Counted from the stretch's first letter, positions 18,743-27,864 are shown. The stretch: 64,000 nt of DNA from Saccharopolyspora erythraea NRRL 2338 (GCF_000062885.1 NC_009142.1:2717584-2781583), one strand, 5' to 3'. Made by a program: numbers and translations. The notes: a model not told the origin generated them from the letters alone.

Positions 18743-19409
18743 CGAGAGATCCCCCCACTTCCTTGCGCAGGCCCAGCACGACACGCTCCCCCGCGATGGG
18801 CACCAGTTCGACCTCGTCGGTTCCGCTGCAGGGCTCGAAGCGCTTGGAGGTCCCGGCCGCCACGTTCAGCCGCTTGCCGTAGGCCTTTTCCCTGTCCTCC
18901 TCGGACAATTCCAGGCCGGGATTGGCCTCGGCGAAGTGGTAGTGCGACCCCACCTGGACCGGACGATCCTGAGGGTTGGACACACTCACCGTCGTCACCT
19001 CCAACCCCTCGTTGAAGGAAATCGGCTTCGCGTCGGCGGGATGCTCCACCTTCCCCGGATGCACCCGCGGCTGCCGCTCCGTCTCCTCGATGGGTTGAAT
19101 CCTCACCCCTTGAATGGGGTTGTGAATCGTCACCAGCTTCGTGCCATCCGGGAAGGTCGCCTCCACCTGGACGCTCTCGATCATCTCCGCGACGCCCTCC
19201 ATCACGTCCTCCGGACGTAGCAGTTCGCGACCAGAGGTCATGATGTCGGAGACGGACTTCCCGGCCCGGGCCTCTTCGAAGACGTGCACCGTCAGCAGCG
19301 CCACCGCTTCCGGATAGTTCAGCTTGATGTCACGTTCCCGGCGCCGTCGGGCCACGTCCGCCGCCACATGGATGAGCAGGCGCTCCTGCTCATGGGGAGT
19401 CAGATGCAA
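18735..19409 (-). CDS. urease gamma-beta fusion subunit (UreAB)
   Basis: Predicted 224-residue fusion of the two small urease subunits. Residues 1-100 are the gamma subunit ([59 protein letters not shown]). The rest is the beta subunit ([32 protein letters not shown]). Fused gamma-beta subunits are known in some actinobacteria and in Helicobacter UreA. The TTG at 19409 is chosen because AAGGAAGG stands about 7 bases upstream and homology begins there. First gene of the urease operon. Confidence 0.92.
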   Translation of the reverse strand: MHLTPHEQERLLIHVAADVARRRRERDIKLNYPEAVALLTVHVFEEARAGKSVSDIMTSGRELLRPEDVMEGVAEMIESVQVEATFPDGTKLVTIHNPIQGVRIQPIEETERQPRVHPGKVEHPADAKPISFNEGLEVTTVSVSNPQDRPVQVGSHYHFAEANPGLELSEEDREKAYGKRLNVAAGTSKRFEPCSGTDEVELVPIAGERVVLGLRKEVGGSLDD

Positions 19410-19445
19410 TGTCGACCTTCCTTGACTCGCAGCACACCCACACAC

Positions 19446-19811
19446 GGCACACGAGACCCCGACGACATCCGTATCGGGGTTTCATTCGCTGGAGCACGAT
19501 GTAGGAACGGATGATCATTTGCACATTATTGGAGCCAACTCCGCAGGCCGAGGACGTTGCTGATCTTTCACTCCATCGAGTTCGGAGGCAGGAATCAGCG
19601 GAGCTGCTCCGCGAGTGCCAGACGCGCAGGGCTGTGGTGCGGGCGGCTGGACCGGTCGGTCATGCCCGCCGCGCCGTGGTGGCGGTAGCGGTCGGCCTAC
19701 CGGTGGGCGGTGGTCACCGCAACCTGGAAGCGTTCGGCAGCACGCCACTGAGGTTCCCCTGTTAGCTCGGAGGCTTCCAAGCATGGGCCTATAAACCTGA
19801 AGGGAGCATCT
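19446..19811. other. upstream region of the urease operon
   Basis: About 360 bases upstream of the urease operon. It should contain the urease promoter but no clear -35/-10 or operator palindrome was recognised. No gene is supported here. Confidence 0.35.
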
Positions 19812-19910
19812 GTGGCAGCGCCGAAAAAGTACCCCGACGAGCTGCGTGGACGTATACAGGCAGGCGGCCCCGCCGGGGCCGCCCTCGATGAAGTGAAGAA
19901 ACCTTGGAGA
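19812..19910 (+). pseudogene. IS3-type OrfA N-terminal relic
   Basis: AAPKKYPDELRGR with GGGAGC upstream matches the first residues of an IS3-group OrfA protein (the usual KYPxELRERA start). Homology is lost after about 15 codons. Confidence 0.4.
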
Positions 19911-20220
19911 CGCAAGTCGCGCTATCGCGTGTCGTGTTTCGCTACGCGGTCCCTCTGCGGAGTTGTGCGATCCGCTACTTCACGCTCGGCTCCGACGATT
20001 CTTGAATGGCTGGGCACCGCCGCTCGTGGCACAAGGAACCGGAGGGGCCTGGCGGTCCGGCTGTGTGCGTGCCGTGCCTGGGGTTCGTGCCCGATGACGT
20101 CGGAGGTCACCGCCATACGCCTGGGTGAAGTACTGGCGCTCGGGCACTATTGGAGATCAATTTTGCGCCATTCTGGCCTGGATGCCTCGGATGGCCCGGG
20201 GCGGGGAAGAGAGTTTTCTG

Positions 20221-20613
20221 ATGAAGCGAACGGTACGAGCCCTGGCCGGTGTGGTTGCTGCCGCCGCGCTCGCGGCTGTTCCGGCGGCGGCGCAGGCAGC
20301 GGGCCCCGTGGACGGCGCGGCGGAGTGGACGCTTCACTTCGACGGTCTGAGCGGCACGCCGAGTCCGAAGGACGCGGTGAGCAACTGGAGCGGCAAGTGT
20401 CCTGCCGGAACGATATTCACTATTCACGTTTATGGCGAAGCAGTAGGCGGTTTCCGGGAAGGTGTCGCGTGCACAGGGGGCACGTACCGCGTCAGTTTCA
20501 TGCACTACGACTACTACGACGCGGGACGCAAGCACATCACGAAGGGCCAGACGTACAAGGCGATCTTTTTGAGCGACGCCGGCGGCGCGGAAGCGCAGAC
20601 GGTCATCGAGTAA
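20221..20613 (+). CDS. small secreted protein, function unknown
   Basis: Predicted 130-residue exported protein. The N-terminus has a classic Sec signal (KRT, then LAGVVAAAALAAVPAAA and a cleavage site near AQA-AG). The mature part is about 100 residues with two cysteines (SGKCPAGT and GVACTGGTY) that could form a disulfide. The ATG at 20221 has a purine-rich GGGGAAGAGAG upstream. IS-B copy 1 is inserted exactly at the end: the stop codon TAA is made of the TA target plus the first base of the IS. No family was recognised. Confidence 0.72.
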   Translation: MKRTVRALAGVVAAAALAAVPAAAQAAGPVDGAAEWTLHFDGLSGTPSPKDAVSNWSGKCPAGTIFTIHVYGEAVGGFREGVACTGGTYRVSFMHYDYYDAGRKHITKGQTYKAIFLSDAGGAEAQTVIE

Positions 20614-21507
20614 GACCACATCTCATTTGGGGTTGTTATGGATCAACAGGTCCAGCTTGACAGCTCGGCGGTAGCAGATCGCCGCGCACGCCAGTTGGAC
20701 GAATGCCGCGTAGTGAGCTGCTTTGCGCTCGTAGCGGCGCGCCAGCCGACGGAATCGGGAAACCCACTCCAGGGTGCGTTCGATGACGTAGCGGTGGCGT
20801 CCCAGTCGCTTGGCCGACTCGATGCCCCGGCGGGCGATCCGGGCGATGATGCCCCGTCGACGCAACGCGTTCCGGCAAACCGGGAAGTCATAGCCCTTGT
20901 CGCCGTGCAGTTTGTGCGGCCGACGCCGGGGCCGCCCCGTAGGCACCTTGACCGGCGCGACGGAATCGACTACGGCCTCCAACTCCCGGTGGTCGTTGCG
21001 GTTGGCCGCCGAGACGACCACGGCCAGTGGAATGCCGCCGCGTTCGCTCATCGCGTGGATCTTGGAGCCAGGCTTGCCTCGATCTACCGGGCTGGGGCCG
21101 GTCGGGTCCCCCCTTTGACCGCGCGGACGTGCATGCTGTCGACCGACGCGCGCGACCAGTCGATCGCCCCGGCGGTGCCCAACAGGTCCAGCAGCGCCTG
21201 GTGCAGCTGGCTGAACACCTCCGCTTGGACCCATTCGGTGAACCGGCGGTGGGCGGTGGGAGCGCTGACCGCGAACGAGGTGGGCAGCGCCGACCAGGCA
21301 CACCCGGTCTGCAGCACGTACAGGATCGCAGCCAGCACCGCGCGGTCGTCCAGCCGACGCCGACCCCCGCCTTGGTGGCGTTGCGGCGCATCAGGCAACA
21401 ACGGACGCGCCAGCAGCCACAACGGCTCCGGGCACCACCTCTCCACATCACTCACAATTGATCAACATATCGCCTGCCTGGAAACACACCCAAATGAGAT
21501 GCGGTCT
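20613..21507 (-). mobile_element. IS-B copy 1: complete IS5-family element
   Basis: About 895 bp. Ends AGACCACATCTCATTTGGG (left) and CCCAAATGAGATGCGGTCT (right) are inverted repeats with one mismatch. TA flanks both sides (20611-20612 and 21508-21509). Related copies lie at 51848-52743 and 63124-63557. It has cut into the end of an IS256-type transposase gene on the right. Confidence 0.85.
20623..21455 (-). CDS. IS-B transposase (IS5 family), -1 frameshift
   Basis: The first frame starts at 21455 (MSDVERWCPEPLWLLARPLL) and holds AIDWSRASVDSMHVRAVKGG with the first catalytic Asp. The second frame runs to 20623 with PGSKIHAMSERGG, LHGDKGYDFPVCRNAL (second Asp) and RYVIERTLEWVSRFRR (catalytic Glu). 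The frames meet at AAAGGGGGG on the coding strand (genomic 21108-21116). All catalytic residues are present. Confidence 0.83.
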
Positions 21508-22787
21508 TAGTTGAGGGTGATGCGGTCACCGTAGAACATGGCCAGCGTGTTCAGAGCGGTCTTCCAACCTCCGGTGCGTCCGGTGACGTTGGTCCGGTTG
21601 CGCTGTGGGGTGCGAATGACGAGGTAGAGCACCTTCAACGCGGCCTGCTCGTTGGGGAAGTGCCCGCGCCGGTGGGTGGCTTGCCGGAAGCGGGCGTTCA
21701 GGCTTTCGACCGCGTTCGTGGTGTAGATGATCTTCCGGATTTCCGGCGGGAAGGCCAGGAACGGGGTGAACTGCTCCCAGGACGAGCGCCACAGCCGGAT
21801 GATCGCCGGGTACTTGCGGCCCCAGTCCTGCTCGAACTCGGCGAACCGGGCCTCGGCCGCCTCGGCGGTCGCGGCGGTGTAGACCGTCCGCAGTGCCTTG
21901 GTGATCGCACTCCAGTGAGCCCGCGAGGCGTAGCGCAGGCTGGACCGGACCAGGTGCACCACGCACTCCTGCACCGTTGCCAGAGGCCAGACCTCGGTGA
22001 TCGCCTCCGGGAGCCCTTTCAATCCATCGCAGCAGGCGATCAGCACATCGGCGACACCGCGGTTTTTCAGCTCGGTGAGCACGCTCATCCACTGCTTGGC
22101 GCCCTCGCCGCCGGTGCCGACCCACAGCCCGAGTACATCGCGTTCGCCCTGGCAGTCGATGCCGACGACCACGTAGATCGGCCGGTTGGTGACCTGGCCT
22201 TCCCGGATCTTGACGTGGATAGCGTCGATCAGCACGACCGGGTAGACGCGGTCCAACGGGCGGTTCTGCCACACCTTGAGCTCGTCGACGACCTTGTCGG
22301 TCACTCGGCTGATCAAGTCTCGTGACACGTCGGTCTGGTAGATCTCGGCCAGGTGCGTCTGAATCTCGCCGGTGGTGAGTCCCTTGGCATACTACGAGAT
22401 GATGGCCTCGTCGAAGCCGGCGATGCGGCGGGAGTGCTTGGGCACGATCTGCGGTTCGAAGCGGCCTGTGCGGTCACGTGGGACCTCGATGGATACCGGT
22501 CCGACTTCGGTCTGCACCGTCTTCGGCGACGTCCCGTTGCGATGGTTGCCGCCACCGCGGCCGGTCGGATCGCCCTTGGCGTATCCGAGGTGCTCGGTCA
22601 TCTCCGTGTCCAGGGCCATCTGCAGCACCGTGCGTGTCACCCCGGCCAGCAGCCCGTCCGGGCCCACCAGCGACACACCCTGCTCGCGGGCCCGTTCGAT
22701 CAGGTCCTGGGCCAGCTGCACATCCAGGTCACCACCAGCAGCTTCCTGTTCAGCGGCCTCCGAGGTCGCCTCGACATTGTCCGTCAC
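21507..22787 (-). pseudogene. IS256-family transposase with one amber codon
   Basis: The N-terminal part starts at 22787 (TDNVEATSEAAEQEAAGGD) and runs to FDEAIIS. A TAG codon (genomic 22392-22394) then interrupts the same frame, which continues as YAKGLTTGEIQTHLAEIY and onward through VVLIDAIHVKIREGQ (first Asp), ACCDGLKGLPEAI (second Asp) and YTTNAVESLNARFRQ (catalytic Glu). Leucine is usual at the TAG position, so a TTG-to-TAG change is likely. The C-terminus ends at a stop created by the adjacent IS-B insertion. Confidence 0.85.
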
Positions 22788-22866
22788 GATTGATCCTTCC
22801 CGGCCGAAGCAGACGCTTCAGCCTGTCGGATCACCGCCCCACACACAAAGATCAGGACAGTCCCGC
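21507..22866 (-). mobile_element. IS256/mutator-type element, truncated
   Basis: The right end is visible at about 22839-22866, where an inverted-repeat-like terminus (CACACACAAAGATCAGGACA) adjoins a Gre-like gene. The left end has been lost where IS-B copy 1 is inserted. Confidence 0.7.
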
Positions 22867-22868
22867 CG

Positions 22869-23146
22869 TTTTTTTTGGGCAGGCTGTAGGCCCGTTGCTC
22901 GCCCTGCCTGGCCCCGGGCTGCGCGGCCCCCAGGGGCGACTCGGGCGAGTAGACCGCGAGCCCATTGAGGTCGGCCCCGACACGTGCACCGAGCAGGAAC
23001 GTCTCGGTCTCGCCGTCGTCGAAGCGGACGGTGAGGACCATGCCGGGTTCGGCGACCCCGTCGTCCGGTGGCGCTTCACCGACCACCGCGTCGTGCAACA
23101 ACTCCTGGATCTCGCGGATGCGGGCGCGCCGATGTCCGTCGTCCAC
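22869..23146 (-). pseudogene. GreA/GreB C-terminal-domain protein, truncated by IS256
   Basis: The frame has RIREIQELLHDAVVGEAP, the end of a Gre coiled coil, then VLTVRFDDGETETFLLGA and YSPESPLGAAQPGARQGEQ, which match the Gre C-terminal domain that binds RNA polymerase. After YSLPKK the frame runs into the IS256 terminus, so the last strand of the domain is lost. The N-terminal coiled coil is also incomplete: an in-frame TAG lies near 23166 and further homology is in other frames. The original gene was probably a Gre-like polymerase-binding factor. Confidence 0.6.
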
Positions 23147-23544
23147 GAGCTGGCCGGGCTCGTTCTAACCCGTGCCGTCGTCGCCTCCAGCGGCACGCTG
23201 GGCGAGCAGTGGTGGCGCCGCCGGGCGGGATGCACATCAGCGGCTCCAGTCGGGACTTTTTCCCCTGTTCGTGCGTTGGCGGCGGTGTCAGATGAGGGTG
23301 AGCTTCCCGGAAAGTCGAGGGGAGGCGACGGGCATGGCACGCGGCGGAACACGGGCAGCCGTCATCGTGGCCGACACAATGCAGCGCATTCCGCGTCACC
23401 TGGTGCCGGATGGCGGAATTCTCGGTCGGGGCGAGCCCGACGTGGTGCATGGGCGGGGCACCCGCCTTGACGCAGGTTCGTCGGTGCGGGTTGCCGAGGC
23501 AGACGGTTGCTCTGCGGCCCGGATCTGGAAGAAGGCTGATTGCT

Positions 23545-24705
23545 GTGCAGGTCTCACAGGAAAACTTCGTGAACGACCTGAAAGAGAGAATTGAGTTCCT
23601 CCAACGATTGCGGATGGACCGTTTGCAGGATGCGGCCAACCTGGTCCGGGACCCGGACAGGTGGGGGCCGATTCAGACGAACGTCGCCACAGGTGCCGAG
23701 TCCGCTTGGACTGGTGCACCGCAAGAAATGCGAACTCTTCTTCAGCAGCACGGGCGGGCAGCTGACGACTTGAGCCAGGAAGCGAGCAGGCTGGGTCGAC
23801 TCCTGGAACGGGCCCAGACGGCTGGGTCGCAAACCGAAGTTCGGAAGGTTCTCGCCGACTACGTGTCCCAGGAAGTCCCGAGTTACAAGAGCGCCGAATC
23901 ATATTTGCGGCACAACCCTCGCTTGGTGCAAAGTGTGGCGGGGGCGGGGCAGCAGGTCGCCGGGACGGTCGGGCGGGATGCTCAGCGGGTCGGATGGATG
24001 GCTTGGCTGACCTATCAGGCGTCCAGGGGAATATCCGGAGTCGCGCGGGTCACGGGCGCAGTCGTCAGGGGCGGGGTTACCGTGCTGACCGCGGTAGGCA
24101 GGCTATTCACCTTCACGAACGTGGCCTCCCTCGCGGCCGGAGCGGTTCTCGGGTGGGTGGTGAACGAGGCATTCGACTCGTCGGGCACACCGCCGCCCCA
24201 GGAGGCCCGGACCGGTGTTCAAGGCCCGGCAGTACCCGGTGCGCCGAACGATGGTCAGGCCGGGCAACCGGGCGGTGAGCCCACCGGCGAAGGGCCCGCC
24301 GTAGCACCTCCAGCCCCCAGCCCTGGCGAGCCTGGGAACCAAGGCGGTGCGCCCGGCGATGCCGGTCCGGCAGACGACCCACCCGTTCCCGCACCGGTAC
24401 CGGCACCAGCGCCTCCGCCCGCTGCGAACCCGGAGCAGCCGAGTGTGCAGGGTGACAAGTCTGGACAGCACGACTCGGGCCAGCTGGGCGGCGAGTCGGG
24501 TGACTCGGGCCAGCAGGGCGGCGAGTCCGGTGACTCGGGCCAGCTGGGCGGCGAGTCGGGTGACTCGGGCCAGCAGGGCGGCGAGTCCGGCCACTCGGGC
24601 CAGCAGGGAAGCGAGTCGGGTGACTCGGGCCAGCAGGGCGGCGAGTCCGGCCACTCGGGCCAGCAGGGAAGCGAGTCCGGCCACTCGGGCCAGCAGAGCC
24701 GATAG
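23545..24705 (+). CDS. membrane-associated protein with 10-residue C-terminal repeats
   Basis: Predicted 386-residue protein of unknown function. The N-terminal 150 residues are helical and charged (FVNDLKERIEFLQRLRMDR, LRHNPRLVQSVAGAGQQ). A Gly/Ala/Val-rich hydrophobic segment follows (GISGVARVTGAVVRGGVTVL and VASLAAGAVLGWVVNEAF) and may enter the membrane as one or two helices. Then comes a Pro/Gly-rich linker and a tail of seven perfect-length 10-residue repeats of the form DSGQ(L/Q)GGESG. The GTG at 23545 has GAAGAAGG 9 bases upstream. Neighbours are IS relics, so context gives no hint. It could be a surface or cell-wall-spanning protein. Confidence 0.7.
   Translation: MQVSQENFVNDLKERIEFLQRLRMDRLQDAANLVRDPDRWGPIQTNVATGAESAWTGAPQEMRTLLQQHGRAADDLSQEASRLGRLLERAQTAGSQTEVRKVLADYVSQEVPSYKSAESYLRHNPRLVQSVAGAGQQVAGTVGRDAQRVGWMAWLTYQASRGISGVARVTGAVVRGGVTVLTAVGRLFTFTNVASLAAGAVLGWVVNEAFDSSGTPPPQEARTGVQGPAVPGAPNDGQAGQPGGEPTGEGPAVAPPAPSPGEPGNQGGAPGDAGPADDPPVPAPVPAPAPPPAANPEQPSVQGDKSGQHDSGQLGGESGDSGQQGGESGDSGQLGGESGDSGQQGGESGHSGQQGSESGDSGQQGGESGHSGQQGSESGHSGQQSR
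24472..24699 (+). repeat. 30-bp coding tandem repeat, 7.6 copies
   Basis: Seven full 30-bp units (24472-24681) plus a partial unit encode D/H-S-G-Q-L/Q-G-G/S-E-S-G. Variants alternate (GACTCGGGCCAGCTGGGCGG, then CAGCAGGGCGG, then CACTCGGGCCAGCAGGGAAG), indicating duplication of two-unit blocks. Confidence 0.95.
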
Positions 24706-24766
24706 CTGCTTCACGTGATGGTGACGTCTTGGTTTCACCCTGATCCTTGGCACGGACCTAGCGAGC

Positions 24767-25194
24767 TCAGTTGTCCTGGGCTCTGCGGTGGGTGATTGGT
24801 CCGGTGGTGGTGCGTGCGGCGGTGACCAGCAGATACGGGCCGCCGTGGACCTGGATGGCTCGCTCGTCGATGGGCGCGGTGACGACCTTGCGGGCGTGGT
24901 TGCGGCCGATCCGGATGCGTAGGGGGGCGATCATGATGCCGCCGCTGCTGGAGACGATTCGTTCGACGGTGACGGGTTTGGTAGCGGGGTTGGTCCGGCC
25001 GGTCGGGCTCCGAGTAGGTAGGCGGTGGCCCGGTGTGCTGGACCTCGATGACCCCGGTGGGTGGCTTGTCGACGGGCGTGGTGCCGTCGTCGTCGAGGAT
25101 GCGGGCGTGCTGGGTGTGCACCAGGGCGTGCAAGTCCGAGGCTGCGAGCGTCGAGGCCAGGGTTTTGATGAGGACTCCGGCCAGCAAGCAACAC
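24767..25194 (-). pseudogene. IS481-type transposase C-terminal relic
   Basis: The minus strand reads TVERIVSSSGGIMIAPLRIR and HARKVVTAPIDERAIQVHGG, similar to the small beta-barrel that ends IS481-type integrases. The upstream portion (HARILDDDGTTPVDKPPTG) is in a second frame. The catalytic core is absent. Confidence 0.5.
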
Positions 25195-25340
25195 TCGCTC
25201 CCCCGTTACCTTTTTCGTGGTTCCTGATCAAGGAGCTGTGGTCGCCAGGTCCGGCATGACTGAGTCCCCCAGTCGCACGCATGATCCGGGGGGTGGTGTC
25301 ACCGGGCCTGGGGGCATCGAGGGACCGCTGATAGGGACAC

Positions 25341-25428
25341 GGCCACCGCTTGGTAGGTCTCGTCGTAACGTGGGTGCCGGCCATCGATGCTCGACCGGCG
25401 ACCACCCGCGACGGACGAAAGACAATGC
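25341..25428 (+). ncRNA. possible bridge (guide) RNA region of the IS110 element
   Basis: In IS110-group elements the non-coding left end, upstream of the recombinase gene, encodes a structured bridge RNA that pairs with donor and target DNA. Here the 88 bases between the left repeat and the ATG are free of coding sequence and able to fold (CGTAACGTGGGTGCCGG, CGACCGGCGACC). The RNA may begin further upstream. This is inference from family only. Confidence 0.25.
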
Positions 25429-26646
25429 ATGACCAGCAGTTATGGCGTTTTTCTCGGGTTGGACGTCGGCAAGGGCGACCACCACGCCGTGGGCCTGGAC
25501 CCTGCCGGCAAGCGACTGCATAACGGGCCGCTGCCCAACAGCGAACCGAAGCTGCGAGCGGTGTTCGACAAGCTCGCCGCCCACGGGCCGCTGCTGGTCG
25601 TGGTCGACCAACCCGCCACGATCGGTGCCCTGCCGGTTGCGGTCGCCCGCGCCTGCGGCCATCAGGTCGCCTACCTGCCCGGCCTGGCCATGCGCCGTAT
25701 CGCCGACCTCTACCCCGGGCGAGCCAAGACCGACGCCCGGGACGCATTCATCATCGCCGACGCGGCCCGTTCGCTGCCGCACACGCTGCGTCAAGTCGGC
25801 GTCGGTGACGACGCGCTGGCCGAACTCGACGTCCTGGTCGGGTTCGATGACGACCTGGCCGGCGAAGCAACCCGGCTCAGCAACCGCATCCGTGGCCTGC
25901 TCACCGGTATCCACCCAGCCTTGGAACGCGCCCTCGGCCCGAAGGTCACCCACCTGGCGGTGCTGGAGATCCTGTGCCGTTTCGGCGGCCCGGCGGGGAT
26001 CCGCGCTGCCGGCCGAGGCGAACTCGCCTCGATCGTGACCGCGCACGCGCCCAGGATGGGCGAGAAACTGGTCACCACGATCCTCGCTGCACTGGACGAA
26101 CAGACCGTCACGGTTCCCGGCACCGCAGCGGCTGACACCGTGCTGCCGAGGCTGGCCGAGAACCTGAAAACCGTGCTCCAGCAACGCAAAACGGTCGCAG
26201 CCGAGGTCGAGGGGATACTCGATGCACACCCTCTTGCCGGGGTCCTGACGTCGATGCCCGGCATCGGAGTCAGGACCGCCGCCCGCATTCTGCTGGAGAT
26301 CGGCGACGCCTCCGCCTTCGCCAGCTCCGCGCACCTGGCCGCCTACGCCGGCATCGCCCCCGTCACCCGCACCTCCGGCTCCTCGATCAAGGGCGAACAC
26401 CCCGCCCGCACCGGCAACCGCAAGCTCAAACGCGCGTTCTTCCTCGCGGCCTTCGCCGCCTTGTCCGACCCCGTCAGCCGGGCCTATTACCAGCGGAAAC
26501 GCGATGAGGGAAAGAAGCACAACGCCGCGCTGATCTGCCTGGCCCGCCGCCGCTGCGACGTCCTGTTCGCCATGCTCCGCGACAAGACCTGCTACCAAGC
26601 ACCGGCACCTCCCCAACGTGACCCCGCCGAGTCCCAAGCCGCTTGA
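25429..26646 (+). CDS. IS110-family transposase (DEDD recombinase)
   Basis: Predicted 405-residue recombinase. The N-terminal DEDD/RuvC-like domain starts GVFLGLDVGKGDHHAVGLDP, includes LLVVVDQPATIGALPVAVAR and PGRAKTDARDAFIIADAAR. The C-terminal transposase-20 domain has LTSMPGIGVRTAARILLEIG, YAGIAPVTRTSGSSI and GNRKLKRAFFLAAFA with the catalytic serine region. Length and motifs are complete. ATG at 25429 starts the family homology. It probably works with a bridge RNA. Confidence 0.9.
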   Translation: MTSSYGVFLGLDVGKGDHHAVGLDPAGKRLHNGPLPNSEPKLRAVFDKLAAHGPLLVVVDQPATIGALPVAVARACGHQVAYLPGLAMRRIADLYPGRAKTDARDAFIIADAARSLPHTLRQVGVGDDALAELDVLVGFDDDLAGEATRLSNRIRGLLTGIHPALERALGPKVTHLAVLEILCRFGGPAGIRAAGRGELASIVTAHAPRMGEKLVTTILAALDEQTVTVPGTAAADTVLPRLAENLKTVLQQRKTVAAEVEGILDAHPLAGVLTSMPGIGVRTAARILLEIGDASAFASSAHLAAYAGIAPVTRTSGSSIKGEHPARTGNRKLKRAFFLAAFAALSDPVSRAYYQRKRDEGKKHNAALICLARRRCDVLFAMLRDKTCYQAPAPPQRDPAESQAA

Positions 26647-26743
26647 CAACCAGATAGGGACACCCCCCCGGCCACCGTCGAGCTGGTGACCGCCAGGCGT
26701 GTCAGCACCGCTGCTTCAGGAGGCGACGGGCGTCTCTACAGGG

Positions 26744-26778
26744 AAGGCCCCGTACACCGCGACGGTGTACGGGGCCTT
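26744..26778. terminator. 15-bp perfect hairpin
   Basis: AAGGCCCCGTACACC and GGTGTACGGGGCCTT form a perfect 15-bp stem with loop GCGAC. It starts about 95 bases after the IS110 transposase stop. A and T runs at the stem ends would make it work in both directions. A second hairpin (CGCCACG / CGTGGCG) follows at 26822-26844. Confidence 0.7.
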
Positions 26779-26844
26779 CTGTTCGGCACCGTGCTTGCTG
26801 GGGGTCCAAGCCGGTGCCAAGCGCCACGGAGGGGGATCGTGGCG

Positions 26845-27426
26845 TCCGCGACCCTAACTGACCATGCGGCCGAAGCAACGCCACATTCCGGTTACGAAAA
26901 CGCCAACAAGATTTCTTCGCAATGCCTTTGAGTAACTGGTCGACAACTCGTAGTTCCGCCCACCGTGCACCACTTGGCCAGTAAGAAGAGGCGCGCGTGG
27001 CGTGCGAGCCAGTAGGCCGCGGTAATGGCTTCACCAGGTTCGCCTTCCGGCATGAAGGGCGGAGGGTGACATGGCCGCGCGATATTCGGTATGACCTGTT
27101 CCACATTATTCGCCAACGATGCGGACACGCTCGTATTGCGCTGCGGCAACCATATCTGGCGATGTCGTGTGACGTAATCGTCAACAGTCAGGGAATCTGC
27201 TGGTCAGCATGCTTTTCTGATTGGTATTCATCTTTTGTGGAAGCGCGCGAACGGAGTAACGGGTGGGAGGGTTCGCGGGATTAACAGCCGGAGAAGGGAT
27301 CGCATCACGGTGTGTTGCTCTCGGCAACGCTCTGCGATTGCCGGTCGGTCCTGCAACTGGTAAACGACAAGATCGCGCCATGTCGCCTACCCGACGGGTG
27401 TCATGTGCCGGTCAGATCGGAGCGAT
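26845..27426. other. gene-free stretch of lower GC
   Basis: Nearly 600 bases with lower GC than the surroundings between 26880 and 27260. Reading frames are short and lack family resemblance or good ribosome sites. It may hold the promoter of the following operon; no specific signal was recognised. Confidence 0.4.
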
Positions 27427-27864
27427 ATGGGCTGCTCCCACGCCCAAAGCTGCCCACTTTTCCCCCTGCTCAAAGCGAGCTTACGCGGCTGGCGCGACTC
27501 CTACTGCGACAGCGAGGAACGTTGGCGGGAATGCGCCAGGTACAGCTTGGCCTCCCGAGGCCAGCTCGTGCCGATCTCACTGCTCCCGAACGGGGCTGAC
27601 GTGGGACACATTCGACGCGCCGCCGAGCGTTCGGCAGCGGCGGATCCAACGCCGCCCTCGCCGCTCATCTCCGCGTCGCAGGAATCCGTGGCTTGGTTCG
27701 AGCCGACCCCGGAACGGAAACCGGCCCGACCGCGGGAGGCTTCGCCGCCCGCGCGTGCCCCGCAGCAACCTCCGGTGAGCCCGCCGGAACGATCCCCTGA
27801 ACGCGGCGCCTCGAAGCGCCGCTGGTGGACTCGGCTCGCCGAGTGGATGAGAGGTCCCGCATGA
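27427..27864 (+). CDS. Cys-motif protein linked to sulfur-transport genes
   Basis: Predicted 145-residue protein. Residues 1-60 hold a conserved four-Cys pattern (CSHAQSCPLFPLL, then SYCDSEERWRECARYSLASR) ending in VPISLLPNG. This pattern recurs in bacterial sensor and regulatory proteins and probably binds an Fe-S cluster or zinc (family knowledge by pattern). The C-terminal half is Pro/Ser/Glu-rich and ends in a Trp/Arg-rich helix (KRRWWTRLAEWMRG). ATG at 27427 has GGAG 5 bases upstream; an ATG at 27403 is also in frame. Its stop overlaps the start of the next gene, so it is coupled to the YeeE/YedE pair. It may sense redox or sulfur state. Confidence 0.72.
   Translation: MGCSHAQSCPLFPLLKASLRGWRDSYCDSEERWRECARYSLASRGQLVPISLLPNGADVGHIRRAAERSAAADPTPPSPLISASQESVAWFEPTPERKPARPREASPPARAPQQPPVSPPERSPERGASKRRWWTRLAEWMRGPA

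Larger units (their letters stand above)
25330..26663 (+). mobile_element. IS110-family element
   Basis: One IS110-type transposase with a repeated sequence at each side: GATAGGGACAC followed by GGCCACCG at 25330-25348, and GATAGGGACAC, six extra C, GGCCACCG at 26653-26677. IS110 elements lack long inverted repeats and often leave no target duplication, so the borders are approximate. Confidence 0.65.

Noticed and set aside
18735-19445. Urease small-subunit start at 19445
   Set aside because: The extra residues ([11 protein letters not shown]) lack homology and the TTG at 19409 has a strong ribosome site.
24472-24699. 30-bp repeats considered as a CRISPR array
   Set aside because: Units are contiguous with no spacers and encode a regular 10-residue protein repeat in frame.
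25228-26649. 473-codon minus-strand frame opposite the IS110 transposase
   Set aside because: Antisense shadow of a gene with complete DEDD-recombinase motifs.
26744-26844. Paired hairpins considered as a tRNA or riboswitch
   Set aside because: No cloverleaf or conserved loop sequences; a simple terminator explains the first hairpin.
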